DNA from: Cellulomonas sp. JZ18 | GTDB taxonomy: Bacteria > Actinomycetota > Actinomycetes > Actinomycetales > Cellulomonadaceae | Direction: 5' to 3' | DNA: 64,000 nucleotides | NCBI RefSeq assembly: GCF_009720485.1 | Contig: NZ_CP045245.1 | Span: forward strand, 620,001-684,000 | Shown: one piece after another, positions 51,466 through 59,714 of the stretch | How the letters are laid out: each line of letters starts with the position of its first letter | Position numbering within the stretch: the first letter of the stretch is position 1 | Translations under genes and position numbers: made by a program | The notes under the pieces: model-generated | Told to the model about the DNA's origin: nothing | Database searches by the model: none | Seen by the model: only the letters and a program-made list of their open reading frames with translations

Positions 51466-52422
51466 TCAGGCGAGCGGGGCGACCCGGCCCAGGACGTGCG
51501 GCTTGCCCGAGCGGGGGTGCCACGCGGCCAGGTCGTGGCCGCCCTCCGCCGCCGGGCGCGTGCTCACGGCGACCGTCCCCGGCAGCAGCACCGGCTTGAC
51601 GAACTCCACCGTCCACGTGAACGCGTCGCCGCGCACCGGCCCGACGTCGGCGAGCAGCCGGGACGCCGTGTACATGCCGTGCGCGATGGCGCGGGGGAAC
51701 CCGAACGGCTTGGCGGTCAGCGCCGACAGGTGGATGGGGTTCCGGTCGCCCGACACCGCCCCGTACCGGCGCCCGGTGCCGGCGTCGAGCCGCCACGAGC
51801 CGGTCGGCTGCGGCGGCACGAACGGGGCGCGCTCGCGTGCCGGCCCGTCCCCGCCGTCGGCGTCCCCGCTGCCCGTGTCCCCGCTGCCCGCCGGCCCGTC
51901 GTCCGCCAGACGCAGCCCGGGCGCCAGGTACGTCGAGACGCCCCGCCACGCGACGTCGCCCCCGGCACCGCCGGTCACCTCCACGACGAGGTCGACCTGC
52001 GTGCCGCGCGCGTGCGGCCGCATCGCCTCGGCGTGCGCCCGCACCGCGAGAGCCTCCCCGAGCGTCAGCGGTCGACGCTGCTCGACCCGGTTGGCCAGGT
52101 GCACCATGCCGAGCAGCGGGAGCGGGAAGTCGTCGCGGACCATGAGGGCCGTCGCGACGGGGAACGCGAGCACGTGCACGTACCCCGCCGGCAGCGCGTC
52201 CGTCCCCGGCTCGCCGAGCAGACGCTGGTAGGCCGTCAGGTGGGACGCGTCGACGTGCAGGTCGCGGACCGCGTAGACGACGTCGGGCAGGGGGCGCGAC
52301 ACGCGCTTGCCCCCACCGCCCACGGCGAGCCGCGCCGCGCCGGCCGCGCCGCGCGCGTACAGCCCACCGAGCCCCGGCACGGCGGGCAGCACGACCTCGT
52401 GCGCCTCGGCCACCGGGCTCAC
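51466..52422 (-). CDS. MaoC-like hydratase/dehydratase (HtdX-like)
   Basis: A 318-residue hot-dog-fold protein. The hydratase motif is at about 220-245: 'YGAVSGDRNPIHLSALTAKPFGFPRAIAHGMY' in two pieces, with the Asp/His catalytic pair 'SGDRNPIH'. The N-terminal half is a degenerate second hot-dog. A Gly/Asp-rich insert ('GSGDTGSGDADGGDG') interrupts the middle. It should hydrate enoyl-CoA/ACP. GTG 52422 overlaps the reductase stop by GTGA, as in the htdX-fabG4 pair of mycobacteria. Confidence 0.87.
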   Translation of the reverse strand: MSPVAEAHEVVLPAVPGLGGLYARGAAGAARLAVGGGGKRVSRPLPDVVYAVRDLHVDASHLTAYQRLLGEPGTDALPAGYVHVLAFPVATALMVRDDFPLPLLGMVHLANRVEQRRPLTLGEALAVRAHAEAMRPHARGTQVDLVVEVTGGAGGDVAWRGVSTYLAPGLRLADDGPAGSGDTGSGDADGGDGPARERAPFVPPQPTGSWRLDAGTGRRYGAVSGDRNPIHLSALTAKPFGFPRAIAHGMYTASRLLADVGPVRGDAFTWTVEFVKPVLLPGTVAVSTRPAAEGGHDLAAWHPRSGKPHVLGRVAPLA

Positions 52423-53816
52423 CGGCCCACCATGTTCTGCCCGCACACCCGCAGCGTGCGCCCCACGATGCCGCCGGCCGCCGGGGAGGCCAGGAACGCG
52501 ATCGTCTCGGCGACGTCCACCGGCAGCCCGCCCTGCTGCAGCGAGTTGAGCCGCCGCGCGACCTGCCGCGTGACCGCCGGGATGCGCGCGGTCATGTCCG
52601 TCTCGATGAACCCGGGCGCGACGGCGTTCGCGGTGCCGCCGAAGGGCGTCAGCAGGGGCGCGGTGGCCCGCACCATCCCGATGACACCGCCCTTGCTCGC
52701 CGCGTAGTTGGTCTGCCCGCGGTTGCCGGCGATGCCGGACGTCGAGGCGAGCGCGACGATCCGCGGCGCGTCGACGAAGTCGCCCGAGGTCAGGAGCGCC
52801 TCGTTGATGCGCAGCTGCGCGGCGACGTTGACCGCCAGCACCGAGGACCACTTGTCGTCGGACATGTTCGCCAGGAGCTTGTCGCGCGTGATGCCGGCGT
52901 TGTGCACGACGACGTCGAGGCGCCCGTGCCGCGTGCGCGCGTGCTCGAGGATGCGCTCGCCGGCGTCCGCCGCCGTGACGTCGAGCTGGAGGGCGGTGCC
53001 GCGGACCCGGTTGGCCACCTGCGCCAGCTGCTCGCCGGCGGCCGGCACGTCCACGGCCACGACGGTCGCGCCGTCGCGCGCGAGCACGTCGGCGATCGCG
53101 GCACCGATGCCCCGGGCGGCGCCGGTGACGACCGCGACCTTGCCCGTGAGCGGCTTCTCCCAGTCCGTCGGCAGCGTGCCGGCGTCCGAGTCGACCTCGA
53201 GCAGCTGCCCGTCGACGAACGCGGAGCGGGTCGAGAGGAAGAACCGCAGGCCGGCGACGACGCTCGGGGCCGTCACCGGCACGTCCGCCGCGACGACGAG
53301 CCCGTTGCCCGTGGCGCCCGCGCGCAGCTCCTTCGCGAGCGACCGCAGGAACCCGTCGACGCCCTGCCGGGCGGCGGCGACCGCGGGGGCGTCGGTGTCC
53401 AGCGCCGGCCGCGAGATCGTCACGACCCGTGCCCCGGGCCGCAGCGTCCTCAGCGTCGACGCCGCGGCGAGCACCGGCGGCGTGAGGTCGTCCGGGTGCC
53501 CGACGCCCGTGAGGACGAGCACGACGGCGGCGTACCGCACGTCCGGCGCCGGGTGCCGGTGCACCTCCAGGTCCCACCCGTCCAGCACGACGGGGGCGTC
53601 GTCGGGACGCGGGTCGGCGGGGCCGCCGGCGGGGGACGACAGCAGCGTCGCGACCGCGTCGGCGTCCGCGCCCGAGCCGAGCACGAGCGCCGGGCCGTCG
53701 AGCAGGGGCTGCCCGGGCGTGTACCGGCGCAGGCGCGCGGGTCGCGGCAGGCCGAGCTGCTGCGCGAGCTTCTTGGTGAACCCGCTGTTGACGAGCTCGA
53801 GGTACGTGTCGGTCAT
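52419..53816 (-). CDS. fabG4: 3-oxoacyl-ACP/CoA reductase, high-molecular-weight FabG4 type
   Basis: A 465-residue reductase. The C-terminal SDR domain has 'VVTGAARGIGAAIADVLARD' at about 232, NAG in 'VVHNAGITRD', and the Ser/Tyr/Lys triad in 'ALASTSGIAGNRGQTNYAASKGG'. The N-terminal about 210 residues are a degenerate flavodoxin-like domain as in FabG4 (Rv0242c). It reduces 3-oxoacyl-thioesters in fatty-acid elongation or beta-oxidation reversal. ATG 53816 has an AGGAG Shine-Dalgarno. Confidence 0.9.
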   Translation of the reverse strand: MTDTYLELVNSGFTKKLAQQLGLPRPARLRRYTPGQPLLDGPALVLGSGADADAVATLLSSPAGGPADPRPDDAPVVLDGWDLEVHRHPAPDVRYAAVVLVLTGVGHPDDLTPPVLAAASTLRTLRPGARVVTISRPALDTDAPAVAAARQGVDGFLRSLAKELRAGATGNGLVVAADVPVTAPSVVAGLRFFLSTRSAFVDGQLLEVDSDAGTLPTDWEKPLTGKVAVVTGAARGIGAAIADVLARDGATVVAVDVPAAGEQLAQVANRVRGTALQLDVTAADAGERILEHARTRHGRLDVVVHNAGITRDKLLANMSDDKWSSVLAVNVAAQLRINEALLTSGDFVDAPRIVALASTSGIAGNRGQTNYAASKGGVIGMVRATAPLLTPFGGTANAVAPGFIETDMTARIPAVTRQVARRLNSLQQGGLPVDVAETIAFLASPAAGGIVGRTLRVCGQNMVGR

Positions 53817-53875
53817 GGGGCACTCCTGGCGTCGGTCCGGGCCGGCGGGTGCGCGCCGCGCCGTCGGGAGGGGAA

Positions 53876-53917
53876 GCCGGGCCGCACGCCTCCGGGGGGT
53901 GGGGCGTGCGGCCCGGC
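53876..53917 (-). terminator. 15-bp hairpin between thiolase and fabG4
   Basis: Arms 53876-53890 and 53903-53917, perfect, 12-nt loop, immediately after the thiolase stop (53920). It may partly separate thiolase from the downstream fabG4-maoC pair. Confidence 0.65.
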
Positions 53918-53919
53918 GG

Positions 53920-55263
53920 TCAGGCGGCCTCGAGGATCGCGGTGAGGCCCAGGCCGCCCGCCGCGCACACGGACACGAGGGCGCGCACGGGGGAGTCGTC
54001 CCCGGCGGCGACCTGCGCGGCGCGGCGGCGGTGCAGCTCCTTCGCGACGGTGGCGACGATGCGCCCGCCGGTCGCGGCGAACGGGTGCCCGGCGGCGAGC
54101 GAGGAGCCGTGCACGTTGAGCCGGTCGACGTCGACCTTGCCGAACGCGCCGTCGAGGCCGAGCCGCTCGCGGCCGAACTCCTCCGACTCCCAGGCGGCGA
54201 GCGTCGTGAGGACGGTCGACGCGAACGCCTCGTGGATCTCGACGTACTGGAAGTCCTCGAGCGTCAGGCCGTGGCGGGCGAGCAGCCGCGGCACCGCGAA
54301 CACGGGCGCCATGAGCAGCCCGTCGACCCCGTGCACGAAGTCGACGGCACCGGCCTCGGCGTCGACGACCGCCGCGAGCGGCGTCAGGTCGTGCTCGGCG
54401 GCCCACTGCGCCGAGCCGAGCAGCACGGTGGACGCGCCGTCGGTGAGCGGCGTGGAGTTGCCGGCCGTCATCGTCGCCGGGGTGTCGAGCGACAGCCCGA
54501 ACGTCGGCTTCAGCTTCGCGAGCTTCTCCATCGACGTGTCCGGGCGCAGGTTCGCGTCGCGCGTCAGCCCGCGGAACGGCGTCACGAGGTCGTCGAAGAA
54601 GCCGGAGTCCCACGCGGCGGCGAGCCGCTGGTGGCTGCGCAGCGCGACCTCGTCCTGGGCCTCGCGCGTGATGCCCCACTGCGCGGTCGTCAGCGCCTGG
54701 TGCTCGCCCATGGACAGGTGCGTGCGGGGCTCGGACGTGCGTGGCGTGGCCGGGGCCAGGTCCTTGGGACGCAGGCGGGCGAGGGCCTTGAGGCGCTGCT
54801 GCGGGGTCTTCGCGTGCGAGAGGTCGAGCAGCACGCGGCGCAGGCGGTCGCTCACGGCGATGGGCGCGTCGGACGTCGTGTCGACGCCGCCGGCGATGCC
54901 CGACTCGAGCTGGCCGAGGCGGATCTTGTTGGACAGCGAGACGACGGTCTCCAGGCCGGTCGCGCACGCCTGCTGCACGTCGTACGCCGGCGTCGTGGGC
55001 GACAGCGCGGAGCCGAGCACGGCCTCGCGCGTGAGGTTGAAGTCCCGGCTGTGCTTGAGCACCGCGCCCGCGGCGACCTCGCCGATCCGCTCGCCCTGCA
55101 GGCCGTAGCGGGCGACCAGGCCGTCGAGGGCGGCGGTGAGCATGTCCTGGTTGGACGCCTGCGCGTACCTGCCGCCGGCGCGGGCGAACGGGATCCGGTT
55201 GCCGCCGAGCACGTACGCGGGGCGGGGTGCGGCGGGGCTGCTCGTGTCACGGGTGGAGGCCAT
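53920..55263 (-). CDS. fadA: Acetyl-CoA C-acyltransferase (thiolase, FadA2/FadI type)
   Basis: A 447-residue thiolase. The acyl-Cys is in 'DVQQACATGLETVVSL' near residue 98, the base region in 'NVHGSSLAAGHPFAATGGR', and the second Cys in 'SVCAAGGLGLTAILE'. The longer form with 'MGEHQALTTAQWGITREAQD' resembles FadI/FadA2. It performs the thiolytic step of beta-oxidation or its reverse. ATG 55263 has a GAGAGGG Shine-Dalgarno. Divergent from the TetR gene. Confidence 0.92.
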   Translation of the reverse strand: MASTRDTSSPAAPRPAYVLGGNRIPFARAGGRYAQASNQDMLTAALDGLVARYGLQGERIGEVAAGAVLKHSRDFNLTREAVLGSALSPTTPAYDVQQACATGLETVVSLSNKIRLGQLESGIAGGVDTTSDAPIAVSDRLRRVLLDLSHAKTPQQRLKALARLRPKDLAPATPRTSEPRTHLSMGEHQALTTAQWGITREAQDEVALRSHQRLAAAWDSGFFDDLVTPFRGLTRDANLRPDTSMEKLAKLKPTFGLSLDTPATMTAGNSTPLTDGASTVLLGSAQWAAEHDLTPLAAVVDAEAGAVDFVHGVDGLLMAPVFAVPRLLARHGLTLEDFQYVEIHEAFASTVLTTLAAWESEEFGRERLGLDGAFGKVDVDRLNVHGSSLAAGHPFAATGGRIVATVAKELHRRRAAQVAAGDDSPVRALVSVCAAGGLGLTAILEAA

Positions 55264-55388
55264 CGGGCGTTCCCTCTCGCATCGGCGCTGATGACGGGCC
55301 GGCCGGGGGTCCCGCGCGCTACCGGGTCGTCCCCGGGGCGTCGAGGGACGGGAGTCCCGACCTGGTGTCCGAGACCCACAGTACCTGA

Positions 55389-55394
55389 TACCGT
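55389..55394 (+). promoter_or_regulatory. -10 element of leaderless TetR-family gene
   Basis: TACCGT, 7-nt spacer, then GTG 55402. The region 55376-55394 (GTACC-TGATACC) also has TAC/GTA blocks that might belong to an operator, but the palindrome is weak. Confidence 0.5.
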
Positions 55395-55401
55395 CGGTTG
55401 C

Positions 55402-56295
55402 GTGAGGTCCGTCACGCCGGGGACGTCGAGGACGACGCCCCCGCCCCCCGCCCGCGACGACACGGCAGCGCGCCGTGCCGTCGTCGCGGCCGTCCCGGGA
55501 CCGGCGACGGAGGCCGACGGGGCGCCCGCCGACGGCCGGTCCACCCGGTGGGCGGACCACCGCGAGGCCCGCCGCGCCGAGCTCGTCCGGGTGGCCCGCC
55601 GCACCGTGCACCACCGCGGCCCGGACGTGTCGATGGAGGAGATCGCGGCTGCCGCCGGCACGTCGAAGTCGATCGTCTACCGCTACTTCACCGACAAGAC
55701 CGGGCTCCAGATCGCCGTCGCCGAGGCCGTCGTGCTGCAGATCCAGGGCGCGCTCGAGGGCGTCCTGCGGGTCGCGCCGACGCCGCGCGACGGGCTGCGC
55801 GCGATGGTCGCCGTGTACCTGGAGATGATCGAGTCCTCGCCGAACGTCTACGCGTTCGTGACGCAGGACGGCTCCGTCGAGTCCGGCGGCCCGCTGGGGC
55901 ACTTCCTCGACTCCGTGACGGCGCTCGTCGCCGCGCCGTTCGCCCGCGGGCTCACCGAGGAGCGCGACGGCCGCACGGTCGCACGCCGTCCCGAGGACGG
56001 CGGCGCGGCGCCGGACACGGCCACGCGGGCGCTCGCCGAGGCGTGGGCCGCCGGTGCGGTCGGCTTCGTCCGCGGCGCCGGGGAGTGGTGGCTCGCCCAC
56101 CGCGACCAGCCGGGGACACCCGACCGCGAGGCGCTCACCGCCCAGGTCGCGGCGTGGCTGTGGGCCGGACCCGTCGGCCTCCTGGCGCGCGACCGGCCCG
56201 CACGCGACAGACCCGACCGTCCCCGCACGTCCGCCCACCCGGCGGAGACCCACCAGCCCGGCGACGACGCCGGAACCCCCAGGGAGCAGCGATGA
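55402..56295 (+). CDS. TetR-family transcriptional regulator
   Basis: A 297-residue protein, longer than usual because of an N-terminal disordered extension of about 50 residues and a Pro/Asp-rich tail. The TetR HTH is 'MEEIAAAAGTSKSIVYRYFTDKTGL' (given in two parts, near residues 78-102). The ligand domain is unassigned. It is divergent from the thiolase gene and overlaps the acyl-CoA dehydrogenase gene by ATGA, so it likely controls both halves of the fatty-acid locus. Confidence 0.9.
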   Translation: MRSVTPGTSRTTPPPPARDDTAARRAVVAAVPGPATEADGAPADGRSTRWADHREARRAELVRVARRTVHHRGPDVSMEEIAAAAGTSKSIVYRYFTDKTGLQIAVAEAVVLQIQGALEGVLRVAPTPRDGLRAMVAVYLEMIESSPNVYAFVTQDGSVESGGPLGHFLDSVTALVAAPFARGLTEERDGRTVARRPEDGGAAPDTATRALAEAWAAGAVGFVRGAGEWWLAHRDQPGTPDREALTAQVAAWLWAGPVGLLARDRPARDRPDRPRTSAHPAETHQPGDDAGTPREQR

Positions 56296-58382
56296 CCACC
56301 ACGACCGCCCGCCCCGAGACCCGTCCCGCACCCGCCGCCGCGACCCCTGACGGAGCCGCGGTTCGCGTGGACGTCGCCGCGCTGGAGAACCTGCTGCTCG
56401 GGCAGTACGCGCAGCTGCGCCGGGAGGCCCGCGCCATCACGGCGGACCCCGACTTCCAGAAGGTCGAGGGCCTGCCGATGGCGGAGCACCGCGAGCGCGT
56501 GCTGCACCAGCTGCGCCGCCTGGAGGCCGAGCACGACGTGCTGCGCGCGTTCCCGGCGCGGCACGGCGGCGCCGACGACCACGGCGGCTCGCTCGCGCGG
56601 TTCGAGGAGCTCGTGGCCGCGGACCCGTCGCTGCAGATCAAGGCGGGTGTGCAGTGGGGGCTGTTCGCGTCGGCGATCCTGCACCTGGGCACCGAGCACC
56701 ACCACGACACGTTCCTGCCGGACGCGATGCACCTGCGCGTGCCGGGTGCGTTCGCGATGACGGAGACGGGCCACGGCTCGGACGTCGCGTCGATCGGGAC
56801 GACGGCCGAGTACGACCCGGCGAGCCAGGAGTTCGTCATCCACACGCCGTTCCGCGGCGCGTGGAAGGACTACCTCGGCAACGCCGCGGTGCACGGGACG
56901 GCGGCGGTCGTGTTCGCGCAGCTGGTCACGGCGGCGCCGGGGCAGCCGAAGGTGAACCACGGCGTGCACGCGTTCTACGTGCCGATCCGCGACCCGCAGA
57001 CGCACGAGTTCCTGCCCGGCGTCGGCGGCGAGGACGACGGCGTCAAGGGCGGCCTCAACGGCATCGACAACGGCCGCCTGCACTTCGACCACGTGCGCGT
57101 GCCGCGCACGAACCTGCTGAACCGGTACGGCGACGTCGCCCCGGACGGCACGTACTCCTCGCCGATCGCGAGCCCGGGCCGCCGCTTCTTCACGATGCTC
57201 GGCACGCTCGTGCAGGGGCGCGTCTCGCTCGACGGCGCCGCGGTGAACGCGAGCAAGATCGCCCTGGCGATCGCGGTCACGTACGCCAACCAGCGCCGGC
57301 AGTTCGCCGGCGGCGGGACCGACGAGGTGACGCTGCTCGACTACGGCCAGCACCAGCGCCGGCTCCTGCCGCTCGTCGCGGAGACGTACGCGGCGGCGTT
57401 CGCGCACGAGGAGCTGCTCGCCGCGTTCGACGACGTGTTCTCCGGCCGGGGCGACACCCCGGAGAACCGGGAGGACCTCGAGACGCTCGCCGCGGCGCTC
57501 AAGCCGACGTCGACGTGGGGTGCGCTGCGCACGATCCAGACCGCGCGCGAGGCGTGCGGAGGGCAGGGCTTCCTCGCCGAGAACCGGCTCACGGGCCTGC
57601 ACGCCGACATGGACGTGTACGTGACGTTCGAGGGCGACAACACGGTCCTCTACCAGCTGGTCGCCAAGCGCCTGCTCGCCGACTACGCGAAGTCGCTCAA
57701 GGCGCTGCAGGCCGACCGCGGCGACATGGCGCGGTTCGTGGCGGAGCGCGTCGCGGACGTGGCCCTGCACCGCACGCCGCTGATCCGGGCCGTGCAGGCG
57801 CTCGGCGACCTGGGGGACGCGCGGCGGTCGGTCGGTCAGCTGCGCGAGGAGCAGACCCAGCGCGACCTGCTCACCGACCGCGTCGAGGCGAAGGTCGCGC
57901 AGGTCGCGCAGGCCCTGGCCCCGGCCCGCAAGATGAGCCCGGACAAGGCGGCGGCGCTGTTCAACGCGCACCAGCACGAGCTCATCGAGGCCGCCCGTGC
58001 GCACGCCGAGCGCGTGCAGTGGGAGGCGTTCACGGCCGGCCTCGAGCGCGTCGAGGACCCGGGCACGAAGCAGGTGCTGACGTGGCTGCGGGACCTGTTC
58101 GGCCTGACGCTCGTCGAGCGCGACCTGGCCTGGTACCTGGTGAACGGGCGCCTGTCGGCCGGGCGGGCGCGGACCGTGACGTCGTACATCGAGCGGCTGC
58201 TCGCGCGGCTGCGCCCGCACGCGCAGGACCTCGTCGACGCGTTCGGCTACGGGCAGGAGCACCTGCGCGCGCCGATCTCGTCCGGCGTCGAGCACGAGCG
58301 GCAGGAGGAGGCGCGGGCGTACTACCGGGCGCAGCGGGCCTCGGGCGACGCGCCGATCCCGGAGAAGCACCTCAAGGGCTGA
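56292..58382 (+). CDS. fadE: Acyl-CoA dehydrogenase (FadE5-like, long form)
   Basis: A 696-residue FAD enzyme that oxidises acyl-CoA to enoyl-CoA. FAD/substrate motifs include 'FAMTETGHGSDVASIGTTA', 'RVPRTNLLNRYG' and 'REACGGQGFLAENRL', with 'VTFEGDNTVLYQLVAKRLL'. The C-terminal 190 residues form an additional helical domain as in acyl-CoA oxidases/AcdH-C enzymes. ATG 56292 overlaps the TetR stop. It ends before a hairpin at 58404. Confidence 0.93.
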   Translation: MTTTTARPETRPAPAAATPDGAAVRVDVAALENLLLGQYAQLRREARAITADPDFQKVEGLPMAEHRERVLHQLRRLEAEHDVLRAFPARHGGADDHGGSLARFEELVAADPSLQIKAGVQWGLFASAILHLGTEHHHDTFLPDAMHLRVPGAFAMTETGHGSDVASIGTTAEYDPASQEFVIHTPFRGAWKDYLGNAAVHGTAAVVFAQLVTAAPGQPKVNHGVHAFYVPIRDPQTHEFLPGVGGEDDGVKGGLNGIDNGRLHFDHVRVPRTNLLNRYGDVAPDGTYSSPIASPGRRFFTMLGTLVQGRVSLDGAAVNASKIALAIAVTYANQRRQFAGGGTDEVTLLDYGQHQRRLLPLVAETYAAAFAHEELLAAFDDVFSGRGDTPENREDLETLAAALKPTSTWGALRTIQTAREACGGQGFLAENRLTGLHADMDVYVTFEGDNTVLYQLVAKRLLADYAKSLKALQADRGDMARFVAERVADVALHRTPLIRAVQALGDLGDARRSVGQLREEQTQRDLLTDRVEAKVAQVAQALAPARKMSPDKAAALFNAHQHELIEAARAHAERVQWEAFTAGLERVEDPGTKQVLTWLRDLFGLTLVERDLAWYLVNGRLSAGRARTVTSYIERLLARLRPHAQDLVDAFGYGQEHLRAPISSGVEHERQEEARAYYRAQRASGDAPIPEKHLKG

Positions 58383-58388
58383 GCGTCC

Positions 58389-58595
58389 TCAGCGGGAGCG
58401 CGGCTCCCGTGCCGTCGGGTCGTCGACGGCACGGGAGGCCGCGGACCGGGGGGAGATGATGACGGTCCCGGCGCGGGCCTCTTCGACGAGCCGCCGGCGC
58501 GCACGCCGGACCGCCTTCTCGTCGCCTGCGAGGTTCATCAGCAGGTCGGGGTCCACCACGAGCTTGCGCGGGGTCCGTGTGTGCTTGGCGCTCAT
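58389..58595 (-). CDS. Small basic protein coupled to a membrane protein
   Basis: A 68-residue basic protein ('MSAKHTRTPRKLVVDPDLLMNLAGDEKAV' in part, then 'RRARRRLVEEARAGTVIISP'). ATG 58595 overlaps the upstream membrane-protein stop by ATGA, and a GGGAG Shine-Dalgarno is present, supporting real expression. No family recognised. Its last codons overlap the terminator hairpin of the convergent fadE gene. Confidence 0.6.
   Translation of the reverse strand: MSAKHTRTPRKLVVDPDLLMNLAGDEKAVRRARRRLVEEARAGTVIISPRSAASRAVDDPTAREPRSR
58404..58437. terminator. 14-bp hairpin downstream of fadE, inside the small convergent gene
   Basis: Arms 58404-58417 and 58424-58437 are perfectly complementary with a 6-nt loop. 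On the plus strand it terminates fadE. On the minus strand it encodes the C-terminus of the 68-residue protein. Confidence 0.65.
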
Positions 58596-59122
58596 GCGCT
58601 CCCACCTCCCGAGCCGGTGAGGACCGGCCACAGGTCGAGGATAAGTCCGCCCGCGGTGGCGCCGACAGACAGGACGAGAAGTGCCGCGGCGGTGAACACG
58701 AGACGTCGCTTGCGGCGCAGCTGCTCCCCGGCGTCCTGCACGACCCATGCCGTCAGGTCGGTGACGACAGCCACGACGTCGTCACGGCTGTCCTGGTGGT
58801 ACCGCTCGACCAGCTCGGCGGGAGAGACCGTGTTCATGCTGGGCATCGCCAGCGGTGCCGCCGCCACCAGTGCCGCCGCACTGGCCATGACGAGCGCGAG
58901 TGCCCGCGTCCACGCCGGCAGGGCTGCGGAATCAGCGGTGAGCATGATGCCGACGAGGACTCCCGCGAACCCGACCAGCACCCCTGCTCGCTGGTCCATG
59001 GCGGCGTGCAGCTGGATCTGCGTCTGCTCGGCCCGGCGCGCCTCGTCGAGCAGCAGCTCGGCCGTGGATCCCCCGGGCTCGCGCACGACCACGACCGCGT
59101 CGCGGCGTCGTCCGAAGAGCAT
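58592..59122 (-). CDS. Three-helix membrane protein (DUF5706/PycTM-like architecture)
   Basis: A 176-residue protein. A cytosolic N-terminal helix ('LLLDEARRAEQTQIQLHAAM') is followed directly by two membrane helices ('RAGVLVGFAGVLVGIML' and 'LALVMASAAALVAAAPLAM'), a helical connector ('RYHQDSRDDVVAVVTDL') and a third hydrophobic helix ('LVFTAAALLVLSVGATAGG'). This layout resembles DUF5706/Pycsar-effector and SLATT-type membrane modules, but sequence identity is not obvious to me. It is translationally coupled to a small basic protein. Function unknown. Confidence 0.6.
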   Translation of the reverse strand: MLFGRRRDAVVVVREPGGSTAELLLDEARRAEQTQIQLHAAMDQRAGVLVGFAGVLVGIMLTADSAALPAWTRALALVMASAAALVAAAPLAMPSMNTVSPAELVERYHQDSRDDVVAVVTDLTAWVVQDAGEQLRRKRRLVFTAAALLVLSVGATAGGLILDLWPVLTGSGGGSA

Positions 59123-59213
59123 CGTCGGAGTCTGGCAGAGGCGCGGGCGAGCTGGTGCTGCCCCTGCAGCGGCCTGTGGACAAGGGCAGATGGACAAGGG
59201 CAGAGTGCGCGGC

Positions 59214-59660
59214 TCACGACGCCCGCTCCCACGGCTCCACCCCACCCGGCACCACGACGAGCAGCGGGTGCGGGAACGGCCGGCCGACCCGCAGGAGCTC
59301 CCGGTACTGGTCCGGCGAGCGCTCGACGGTCTTGTGCAGCAGGTGCCGCCACTCCAGGTCGAGCTGGCCGGAGGTGACGTGGATCGGGGTGACGCCGCGG
59401 GTGCGCTCGTCGTCGGGCAGGTGCACGCGGCTCGCGTCGTAGCGGTAGCCGCGGCGGGTGGCCTCGTCGCGGATCCCGTGCAGGTACGCGGCGATCGCGA
59501 CGACGGGCTCCGGGTGCACGCGGAAGCGGTCGAGCTGGGGGTGCTTCGTGTAGCCCTTCGTGCGGTCGAGCAGCACGGCCTGCGCGAGCAGGCCCTCGCG
59601 CCAGCAGGCGGTCAGCGCCTGCCGGTCGAGCAGGGACGGGTGCAGCGACCAGAGCCTCAC
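59214..59660 (-). CDS. Pyrimidine-dimer DNA glycosylase-like protein (Pyr_excise family)
   Basis: A 148-residue protein. The N-terminus 'RLWSLHPSLLDRQALTACW' with 'REGLLAQAVLLDRTKGYTKH' and 'PQLDRFR' matches the bacterial Pyr_excise (endonuclease V/DenV-like) family, in which the N-terminal residues form the active site for UV photoproduct excision. GTG 59660 gives the expected N-terminus. Activity in this subgroup is mostly predicted. Confidence 0.8.
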   Translation of the reverse strand: MRLWSLHPSLLDRQALTACWREGLLAQAVLLDRTKGYTKHPQLDRFRVHPEPVVAIAAYLHGIRDEATRRGYRYDASRVHLPDDERTRGVTPIHVTSGQLDLEWRHLLHKTVERSPDQYRELLRVGRPFPHPLLVVVPGGVEPWERAS

Positions 59661-59714
59661 CGCGGCAGCACAGCAGCCGGGCGGCGCGCCCGCGACCGGG
59701 GCGGCCGGTCCGCG

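Noticed and set aside
55376..55394. Possible TetR operator (GTACC-TGATACC)
   Set aside because: Arms of only 3 bp are complementary; too weak to call beyond the -10 box.
52708..55401. A long open frame leading into the TetR gene
   Set aside because: Antisense to fabG4 and the thiolase; TetR start is set at 55402 by the promoter spacing and by the HTH position.
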